Source: Planctomycetota bacterium (GTDB taxonomy: Bacteria; Planctomycetota; Phycisphaerae; WQYP01). From it: a stretch of 64,000 bases of DNA. The stretch lies in contig JAJZDN010000001.1 in assembly GCA_021805985.1 (NCBI GenBank), positions 92,931-156,930 of the forward strand, read 5' to 3'. The position numbers and the translations under genes were made by a program. Every line of letters begins with the position of its first letter. Position 1 is the first letter of the stretch. Shown here piece after piece: positions 36,433-43,121 of the stretch. Below the pieces are notes generated by a model. It was not told the DNA's origin. It worked only from the letters and a program-made list of their open reading frames with translations, and made no database searches.

Positions 36433-37898
36433 GATGTAAGCTCTCCGCTAAATGGTTCCGGCGTAGTTTGCAGGGTAATAGCCGCCACACTTTGCGGGGG
36501 CATGGTGAAGTCCAGATGTACGGTTCCCTGTTGACGTGTCCAAGGTTGCGGCGTGCGCATGATCTGGGAGGCCGCGTGCAACTGTTCGACTTCCCGGACA
36601 CTGGGAAACTTCGGTTCGCCCATTTCCATCCAGAGCCGCTTGGCGTTCGCGTGATCCTGATCAATACGTTCGATCCATGCCATGCGCGGAGGATCCAGGC
36701 CCGCCAGCGCGACATGCACATTCTCACACTCGATCCGATGGCGGGGTAACGCGTGGTTGCACACCAGGACAGTCACGATGCCAGGTTTCCCTACCACCCA
36801 CAGATTAAGCGTCTGGTGCAGTCCGTCCACCAGAAATTCTTCAGTGCCCAGGCGGTGCAGCAATTCAAAGGCCCGGAAGGAGGGTTTGGCAACGCCTTGG
36901 AGGGTCAGAAGGCCAAAGCCTCCCTGGAAGGGCCGTCCGGGGAAATAGTTTTCCTCAAATATGTCGCTGAATGTCCAGAAACTGTAGCCTTGCACTAAAC
37001 CTCTGGCTTCCATCATGGTTTTGACGATTACGCAGGCGGTATACGGATCGTCGTGCAGTGAATCGCGCGGATTGGAGGAGGCATTCCATTCCGTGTAATA
37101 AACCGGCCGCCCCCGGGCTTTTCGGTGCGTGTCCTGCGCGCGCTGCCGCATCCAACTGCGCTGGCTGTGTTGCAGCTGGGTCACGGTGTCTTCCCCGATG
37201 CTGCCTAGAGCATCGGTAGGATAATGATGCGTGCTGACAAAATCAGCGGGCAATTGATGCTGGTCACAGAAATCAAGAAATTCCGTAATCCATTGATCAT
37301 TGGCGGTGGCCGGCCCACCCACCCGCAACTGATCATCCACTTGCTTGATCGCCTCGACGGTATACCGATACAGCTTGAAGTAATCAGCCTGTGTGCCGGT
37401 CCAGAAGGCCGCAAGATTCGGCTCGTTCCATACCTCAAAAAACCAGGTGCGCACTTCGGCAACTCCGTAGCGCTCTACCCAGTGGGTGACGATGTCCCTG
37501 ATCAAAGTTGCCCACTGCTTGTAATCCCTGGGCGGTGTGACATTGGCCTGATATTTGAAAACTACGGTGTTGCCGGAAGACAGGGCTGAAGGCATAAAAC
37601 TTAATTCTACAAAAGGCTTCATGCCAATGGACAGCAGAAAATCAAAAATTTGGTCCACGTTGAAAAATGAGTAAATCAACCGATCTTGTTCATTGACCAG
37701 CGTGCCCATGTCGTCGCTGAGCAGATCATGAAACCGTACGTGACCAAAGCCTAATTCCTTATGGCAACGCCGCAATTGCTCTTGCCAATCTGCCCGTAGC
37801 GCCATAGGGGCGTGGTCGCTGCCGACGGTGTGTTCCCAGAAATGGGGCAGCGCTCCGATACTCTGTGAACAATCGCAACGAAACTCCACGACTGCCAT
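36429..37898 (-). CDS. GH39-family glycosidase (beta-xylosidase-like)
   Basis: The 489-residue intracellular glycosidase starts at ATG 37898 with AAAGGA 6 nt upstream. The TIM barrel carries the acid/base Glu159 in FFEVWNEPNL and the nucleophile Glu270 in VYYTEWNASS, the standard GH39 layout. SFWTFSDIFEE closes the barrel, and a beta-sandwich domain follows. Beta-xylosidase and alpha-L-iduronidase are the known GH39 activities. There is no signal peptide. It is the first gene of the operon GH39 - GH144 - GMC - NDH-2-like. Confidence 0.9.
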   Translation of the reverse strand: MAVVEFRCDCSQSIGALPHFWEHTVGSDHAPMALRADWQEQLRRCHKELGFGHVRFHDLLSDDMGTLVNEQDRLIYSFFNVDQIFDFLLSIGMKPFVELSFMPSALSSGNTVVFKYQANVTPPRDYKQWATLIRDIVTHWVERYGVAEVRTWFFEVWNEPNLAAFWTGTQADYFKLYRYTVEAIKQVDDQLRVGGPATANDQWITEFLDFCDQHQLPADFVSTHHYPTDALGSIGEDTVTQLQHSQRSWMRQRAQDTHRKARGRPVYYTEWNASSNPRDSLHDDPYTACVIVKTMMEARGLVQGYSFWTFSDIFEENYFPGRPFQGGFGLLTLQGVAKPSFRAFELLHRLGTEEFLVDGLHQTLNLWVVGKPGIVTVLVCNHALPRHRIECENVHVALAGLDPPRMAWIERIDQDHANAKRLWMEMGEPKFPSVREVEQLHAASQIMRTPQPWTRQQGTVHLDFTMPPQSVAAITLQTTPEPFSGELTS

Positions 37899-38270
37899 CA
37901 AATATCCTTTCGGCTTGCACCCTCATGGCCCATGCAATGAGAATTCCGGGCATCCCATGCAATCCATGCAATCAAGTCCGTATTCCGACAGGGTAGCCGC
38001 AGCCAAGTGCAAACAGCCCTACATAATGATAACGATCATGCAATCCCCTTGCCACGTAAACATTTTCCAGAAGAGTTGATTTTTATCGCATCGTTAGATA
38101 GCTTAAAACGAATTCGGCCAATCTGGCCAGTATGTTAGGGCCAGCGGCGTCATATTGTCGCAGTTGGCGTTTGGTGATTGTTACTGTGGACAATTCCATT
38201 AAATAGCCGATGATGACGGGGAATTATGACCGGGGCTGTAACGTTCCGGTACGAAAGGATTAACAGAAGT
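37899..38270. promoter_or_regulatory. Divergent control region with four YCATGCAATS repeats
   Basis: This 372-bp spacer sits between the GH39 operon and a glycosyltransferase. Four copies of (C/T)CATGCAAT(C/G) occur at 37930-37939, 37955-37964, 37964-37973 and 38036-38045. They are candidate operator sites. No -35/-10 pair is convincing. Confidence 0.4.
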
Positions 38271-40058
38271 ATGAAGACAGTCGTTCACGTCACACATGAA
38301 GCAGTTCAAAAAATCGGCGGCATCGGGGCGGTGCTCCATGGCTTGCTGACCGCCAAACATTATGCGGAACATGTGGATCGCAATATTCTGGTCGGACCGT
38401 TGTTTAATACCGATGGCCCGGCCGAGTTACGACTGGGCCATGACGGCGAAGTGCTATACAGCTCCATGGACGGATTGACCAACCATCCGTTGGCCGGTGC
38501 CCTGGCGGATGTGGAGCGTAAATACCATGTGGAATTAATATACGGCCGCAAAGCTTTTCACGACAAATTCACGGGTGTAACATCGCACCCGGAAGTTCTG
38601 CTGATCAATGTAAATCATTTTGATCAGGCCCGCATTGGCATGTTTAAGTTTCATCTGTTTGAAAAGTTCGGCATTGAATCTAACCGGTATGAATATATCT
38701 GGGATTATGAGCAGTATTTGCGTATCGCTGAGCCGGCCATTGACGCCCTCCTGGCCATCGGGTGCGGCAGCGTGCAGCACCCGGCAGTGATTTTTTCCCA
38801 TGAATATATGGGAATGCCCACGGCGCTGGCGGCGCGCCTGAACGCCCCGGCCCAATTCCGCACGATCTTTTACGCCCATGAAGTGGCACCGATGCGCCGG
38901 ATTGTGGAATCACATCCCGGGCAGGACATCGCCTTTTATAACGCCATGCGCCAGGCCACGCGTGAAGGGCTGAACGTCAATGATGTATTTGGTTCGCAGA
39001 AATTCTTTTATAAATATCCGCTGGTGGATGCCGCTAAACATTGTGACAATATTTTCGCAGTTGGCGATTATGTTGTGGATGAATTGCGATTTTTAGATGC
39101 GGCATTTAAGCATAAGAATATTGATCTGGCGTATAACGGCGTTCCGGCGTTTGAGTTATCGCTGGAAGAAAAGATGGCCTCACGCAGCCGCCTGCAACAT
39201 TATTGCGAAACACTGCTGGGATACCGGCCTGACTTTGTGCTGACGCACGTCACGCGTCTGGTATTATCCAAGGGGTTGTGGCGGGATGTGCGTGTGATGG
39301 AACATCTGGAAAAGTTATTGCGGCATGAAAACCAAACCGCCATACTGCTGGTGCTTTCCACCGAAACTTCCGGCCGTCGCGCCGATGATGTGCAAAATAT
39401 GGAAGCCTCGTACAAGTGGCCTACCGCGCACCGCGAGGGCTATCCGGACCTTACCGGAGGTGAGGCCGCATTTTATGCTGGCGTTCAGGAGTTCAATGCC
39501 CGCAGTAGAAATGCCAAAATCATATACATCAACCAGTTTGGCTTTGATCGCCGAACCTGTGGTGATCGCATGCCCGCCGATATGGAATTTATGGACATCC
39601 GGCATGGATCGGATCTGGAATTCGGGCAATCGATTTATGAGCCGTTCGGCATTGCGCAAATTGAACCGATATCGTTTGGCGCGATATGCGTATATACCGC
39701 CCTGTGCGGATGCGCGGGCTTTGTGCGCCATGTCGCGGGACCAGCCGGCACAGAAAATGCCATTGAAGTGGATTACACCCAATCCAGCGAAGTGCGTCCG
39801 CACTCCATTGAGGATTGTCTGCTGATTGATCGCGCTAATCGCGAGTATATAGAGGGCACGGTTGCCCAGACGATTGCGGCGGAAATACATCGGCGATTGC
39901 CCCGATCACCAGCGCAGTTTGAGCGCCTCCTGCGACAGGGCTACAAACTGGCCTCACGTATGAGTTGGGAAGTTGTGGCGCGGGATTATGTCCTGCCGGG
40001 CATAGAAAAGGCGTTGGCCCAACCTACGGCGGTCATCAGGCAGACGGCTGCGGTCTAG
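38271..40058 (+). CDS. GT-B glycosyltransferase related to glycogen/starch synthases
   Basis: The 595-residue protein starts at ATG 38271; a start 45 bp earlier is open but less likely. The N-terminal domain begins KTVVHVTHEAVQKIGGIGAVLHG, resembling the KxGGL-type ADP-glucose loop of glycogen synthases. HEYMGMPTALAAR and AHEVAPMRRI follow. The donor site carries the EX7E motif in YEPFGIAQIEPISFG. Family members transfer glucose to glycans. It is divergent from the GH39 operon and may balance it. The acceptor is unknown. Confidence 0.78.
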   Translation: MKTVVHVTHEAVQKIGGIGAVLHGLLTAKHYAEHVDRNILVGPLFNTDGPAELRLGHDGEVLYSSMDGLTNHPLAGALADVERKYHVELIYGRKAFHDKFTGVTSHPEVLLINVNHFDQARIGMFKFHLFEKFGIESNRYEYIWDYEQYLRIAEPAIDALLAIGCGSVQHPAVIFSHEYMGMPTALAARLNAPAQFRTIFYAHEVAPMRRIVESHPGQDIAFYNAMRQATREGLNVNDVFGSQKFFYKYPLVDAAKHCDNIFAVGDYVVDELRFLDAAFKHKNIDLAYNGVPAFELSLEEKMASRSRLQHYCETLLGYRPDFVLTHVTRLVLSKGLWRDVRVMEHLEKLLRHENQTAILLVLSTETSGRRADDVQNMEASYKWPTAHREGYPDLTGGEAAFYAGVQEFNARSRNAKIIYINQFGFDRRTCGDRMPADMEFMDIRHGSDLEFGQSIYEPFGIAQIEPISFGAICVYTALCGCAGFVRHVAGPAGTENAIEVDYTQSSEVRPHSIEDCLLIDRANREYIEGTVAQTIAAEIHRRLPRSPAQFERLLRQGYKLASRMSWEVVARDYVLPGIEKALAQPTAVIRQTAAV

Positions 40059-40079
40059 CAATACGCAGCGCGACGGCGG

Positions 40080-40451
40080 TTAATCAAGCGTGTAAATGGC
40101 GGTGCAGCCCGGTGCTTCGGTGATGGCTATGCTGTAAAGTTTGGCTGGCGGCGGGATTTTTGGAGCCAGTAGCTCTGCCAGCTGCTGGGCCACGCGCTCC
40201 GCACTGGGATTTATTGTGCGATCAAACGGGGAAATGTCATTAAGGCAGCGGTGATTCCAGGGATCGCAGATTTCCTTGAGAGATCGTTCCAAATCATGAA
40301 AATCCATGACCGTTTCAATGGCATCGAGTTGCCGTGAAACCACGCGGGCGGTCACACACCAGTCGTGCCCGTGCAGCGGCTCCAAGGCCCCGCCGGGCAA
40401 TCGCAACTGGTGCGAAGCGCAAAATGTCGCACGTACTTCAATAGCAAACAT
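40080..40451 (-). CDS. 6-pyruvoyl-tetrahydropterin synthase paralogue (PTPS-III-like)
   Basis: The 123-residue zinc enzyme of the T-fold family has zinc ligands His14, His27 and His29 (ASHQL, PLHGHDW). Canonical PTPS/QueD has a catalytic Cys just before HGH; here that place is Glu24 (ALEPLHGH). The ExxHGH form defines the PTPS-III group, known to replace dihydroneopterin aldolase (FolB) in folate synthesis. QueD activity is therefore less likely. It lies 21 bp after proC on the same strand and converges with the upstream glycosyltransferase. Confidence 0.8.
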   Translation of the reverse strand: MFAIEVRATFCASHQLRLPGGALEPLHGHDWCVTARVVSRQLDAIETVMDFHDLERSLKEICDPWNHRCLNDISPFDRTINPSAERVAQQLAELLAPKIPPPAKLYSIAITEAPGCTAIYTLD

Positions 40452-40472
40452 CGGTGGTTACCCTGCAAGCAA

Positions 40473-41288
40473 CTAACGGGACAGTTCAGAGCCGCGTTTA
40501 ACAGCAGCGGCCAATGCGGCGGCGATGATATCGGCGAAGCGTTGGCTGGCCATTGTGTTAATGGCGGCTTCCGTAAATCCGCCGGGACTGGTAACTTTAC
40601 GCCTTAACTCTGATGCGGAATCCTCGGATTCTTCCAAAAGCCGGCCAGCCCCGATAATGGTTTGCCGGGCCAGCAATTGGGCATCACTGGGAGGCAGGCC
40701 CAAACTCACGGCGGCGGCCGTCATTGCTTCAGCGAGGTAAAACACATACGCTGGCCCCGATCCAGACAAACTTGTAACGACATCCATCAGCGACTCCGGC
40801 ACCGTGGTAACCGTGCCGCAGGCACCGAAAATGCTTACGGCAAACCGCATATCCGCACCAGTCGCGGCGCTGCCTTGGCAAATACCGCTGGCACCGGCCC
40901 CCACAAGCACGGGGGTATTGGGCATGACCCGCACCACACGAACACCAGGTCCGAGTTGCTTTTCAATAAAAGCCGTAGAGACCGCCGCCACGATGGAAAT
41001 AATCAGCGTGGAGGAGTCCAGCACGGGCTTTATCTGCTGCAAAGCTTCCTCGATTTTCTGCGGCTTTACTGCCAGGAGAATAGATTCCGATTGACTAACC
41101 ACGTCAGCAGATTCAGCCGAGGCGGCAATGCCCAGTTCACCGGCGAGTAATTCACGCCGCGGAGCGGAGGGATCAGCAATAAATAATTCAGCGGGCTTAA
41201 AAAGGCCGGCGCTGATCCCGCCGCGTGCAATAGCTTCCGCCATGTTGCCGCCACCGATGAAACCGAGTTTATACATTTTTTCGTTCAT
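40473..41288 (-). CDS. proC: Pyrroline-5-carboxylate reductase
   Basis: This last step of proline synthesis reduces P5C with NAD(P)H. The 271-residue protein (start MNEKMYK or MYK) has the Rossmann motif GFIGGGNMAEAIARG. RVMPNTPVLVGAGASGI follows, then the C-terminal signature VTSLSGSGPAYVFYLAEAM with VTSPGGFTEAAI. At this length it is typical. The PTPS-like gene follows closely and could be co-transcribed. Confidence 0.93.
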   Translation of the reverse strand: MNEKMYKLGFIGGGNMAEAIARGGISAGLFKPAELFIADPSAPRRELLAGELGIAASAESADVVSQSESILLAVKPQKIEEALQQIKPVLDSSTLIISIVAAVSTAFIEKQLGPGVRVVRVMPNTPVLVGAGASGICQGSAATGADMRFAVSIFGACGTVTTVPESLMDVVTSLSGSGPAYVFYLAEAMTAAAVSLGLPPSDAQLLARQTIIGAGRLLEESEDSASELRRKVTSPGGFTEAAINTMASQRFADIIAAALAAAVKRGSELSR

Positions 41289-41349
41289 AATATTTTTATT
41301 TTACGGGAAAGTGATCGCAATAACCATTACATGACCATCAAAACAACTT

Positions 41350-41501
41350 CTACCATATCCGGTCAATACCATAGTTATCGAAGATTTTGTCCTTTCCAAT
41401 AATGGCCATGGATTCGATATGCGCCTGGGCGATGAGCATGCGGTCGAACGGGTCATGGTGTTCCCCGACCAGCTCTGAGGCGTGTCCAGAAGAGCCTTCA
41501 A
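41350..41501 (-). pseudogene. VapC toxin remnant with internal deletion
   Basis: The start (TTG 41501, overlapping the antitoxin stop by 4 bp) gives KALLDT, the expected PIN N-terminus. After only about seven codons the frame fails, and another frame reads GEHHDPFDRMLIAQAHIESMAIIGKDKIFDNYGIDRIW-stop, the typical VapC C-terminus. About 80-90 residues with central PIN acids are missing. The 5' overlap and intact ends indicate one internal deletion. Confidence 0.8.
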
Positions 41502-41734
41502 TCTTTCTTTTCCCACAGTTCCTGTTGATCCGGAGTCAACGGATCGAACGTCCCGGGTTTGATAACAATCTGTCCCTTAAATGCCCCGGGACGTCGGCGT
41601 CCGCGCTCTTTGATTGCCAGCAGCCGCACCACCGGATCACGTCCGCGTTTAATGGTGATCTCTTCTCCGCGCTCCACGCGCGCAATAATCTCGGACAGGT
41701 GCGTTTTGAACTTGTGAACACTTAAGAACCGCAT
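41498..41734 (-). CDS. Phd/YefM-type antitoxin, orphaned
   Basis: The 78-residue protein starts at ATG 41734 (CGGAG 7 nt upstream). It contains SVHKFKTHLSEIIARVERGEEITIKRGRDPVVRLLAI, the standard Phd fold. The C-terminal tail (RRRPGAFKGQIVI...FDPLTPDQQELW) is the VapC-neutralising region of this subtype. Its toxin partner is truncated, so it would be an antitoxin without a target, possibly still an autorepressor. It lies 77 bp below a second toxin-antitoxin pair. Confidence 0.82.
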   Translation of the reverse strand: MRFLSVHKFKTHLSEIIARVERGEEITIKRGRDPVVRLLAIKERGRRRPGAFKGQIVIKPGTFDPLTPDQQELWEKKD

Positions 41735-41811
41735 AAATAACTCCGAAACCTCACGCGTTGGCAAGGGGGAACCAAGGCAATCATGAAATAGGTCCTTGGG
41801 ATCTGCCGTCA

Positions 41812-42381
41812 TTATATCACGTTCTTGAACAACTGGAGCCTCTGCTCGAACTGCAGGAGTTGCTGCTGTCGTAGGTTCGACAAATATTCCACCACATTCA
41901 TTGGTGGATTCTTCAATCGGCTTCGCAACCTCTTAATTGCTCTGCAGACCGGCCCCCGGGCCAGATCAAACTGGGAGATTAGAAAGTCGTCAGGGTGTTG
42001 AGTCTTCAAGCCATAAGGCTTCAGTGTGTGCTCCGGGAAATCTTTGGTATTGAAAGTGACGATTACCGCGGCTCGGGCAACGATTGCGGCTGCCAGGACG
42101 TGCCGGTCGTTTTTGTCCGGCAAAATCAGGCTGTCAATCAAGTGTTCATACCCGAGGACCAGACCGTCCGGCACCGCCTGATCCATCAGCTGCCGTGTTC
42201 GCGCCAGTTGTCCTGGTTTGATGTGACTGTTGTTGTCCAACACATTTCTTGTCCATTCATCGTGAATCTGGTCGGTCCAGCGGGCGCGGAAAATACCTTC
42301 ACCACTGAGTTCCAGAAGAATGTCGCGCAAAGGCGCTGAATAAAACACGCATGAGTCAACGACGGCTGTGAAGCTGTCCAT
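41812..42381 (-). CDS. PIN-domain ribonuclease toxin
   Basis: The 189-residue toxin-like protein has PIN acidic residues visible: VVDSCVFYS (Asp), TDQIHDEW (Glu), LPDKNDRHVLAAAI (Asp) and VTFNTKDFP (Asp). The C-terminal basic coiled part (VCRAIKRLRSRLKN, LRQQQLLQFEQRLQLF) is longer than in VapC. It starts directly after the HTH antitoxin stop (TGA then ATG), so the pair is translationally coupled. This is a known excisionase-HTH/PIN toxin-antitoxin layout. It appears intact. Confidence 0.85.
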   Translation of the reverse strand: MDSFTAVVDSCVFYSAPLRDILLELSGEGIFRARWTDQIHDEWTRNVLDNNSHIKPGQLARTRQLMDQAVPDGLVLGYEHLIDSLILPDKNDRHVLAAAIVARAAVIVTFNTKDFPEHTLKPYGLKTQHPDDFLISQFDLARGPVCRAIKRLRSRLKNPPMNVVEYLSNLRQQQLLQFEQRLQLFKNVI

Positions 42382-42849
42382 TCACTGGTAGCCCATCTTG
42401 AGATCTTGAGCCTGCCGGACCAACTCGTCCATCGCCCGGTTATGGTTGGCGCGACACGTCTCCTTGTAATCCATCAGATCCCTGTATGCAATGCGGCGAT
42501 GGGTCCCGACGATCTGGAAGGGGATGCGCTTTTTTTCCAGCTCTTTGATGAGAAATGGCCGAGAGACCCCCAGAAGTTCTGCGGCCTGTTGGGTGGTTAG
42601 CTGAGCGTGGATGGGCATAAGAGTGACGGCGTTGCCCTGACCCATTTCCGTCAGAATCCTCATCAGGAGCAAGAAGACGGATGCCGGCAGACGAATTGTC
42701 TGCCCCTTACCCGTGTCGGCAGCGGTAACTCGGACTTCCACTGTACCTGGTGACGCAGCGGCCAATGGGGCCAGCTTGCGGCTGGACTCTTTGGCAATCT
42801 GCGTATCTTCGCTGCTAGGCAGTACAGGCTCAATAGTTAAGGTGTTCAT
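42382..42849 (-). CDS. Excisionase-type HTH antitoxin
   Basis: The 155-residue protein has a C-terminal MerR/excisionase-like HTH (LTTQQAAELLGVSRPFLIKELEKKRIPFQIVGTHRRIAYRDLMDY). This is the DNA-binding form common in antitoxins of PIN toxins. The N-terminal part (RKLAPLAAASPGTVEVRV, QTIRLPASVFLLLMRILTEM) probably binds toxin. It likely represses its own promoter in the 270-bp region upstream. Its stop abuts the toxin start. Confidence 0.83.
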   Translation of the reverse strand: MNTLTIEPVLPSSEDTQIAKESSRKLAPLAAASPGTVEVRVTAADTGKGQTIRLPASVFLLLMRILTEMGQGNAVTLMPIHAQLTTQQAAELLGVSRPFLIKELEKKRIPFQIVGTHRRIAYRDLMDYKETCRANHNRAMDELVRQAQDLKMGYQ

Positions 42850-43052
42850 AATACAGCTCCGTTAATCTTGCTAATGATTGTATCGGCTAGATCAGTAAAA
42901 GCAATAAACAAAACCAACGCAATATTCGAAACGTGAAAAGGAAGATGTGGCGACGACGTAATCGTGAACAAGAACGTGTGACACGGGAATTCATTTTATA
43001 AGTGATTATTTTTTTGAAATTGCCCGTTATGGCAGGCGGCCACGCCGCCACT
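42850..43052 (-). other. AT-rich promoter region of the PIN toxin-antitoxin locus
   Basis: This gene-free stretch lies between the antitoxin start and the ppdK terminator. It is AT-rich (AATCACTTATAAAATGAATT-like segments near 43000). No single promoter can be fixed. Confidence 0.35.
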
Positions 43053-43089
43053 AAAAAAAGGCCCGGCTGGTTTTACCGGCCGGGCCTTT
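43053..43089 (-). terminator. Rho-independent terminator of ppdK
   Basis: A GC-rich stem (GGCCCGGC at 43060-43067 with GCCGGGCC at 43079-43086) is followed on the minus strand by seven T. It lies 33 bp after the ppdK stop. Confidence 0.92.
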
Positions 43090-43121
43090 GGAGTTCTGTT
43101 TGACGGGTCGCACGCTTCCGC

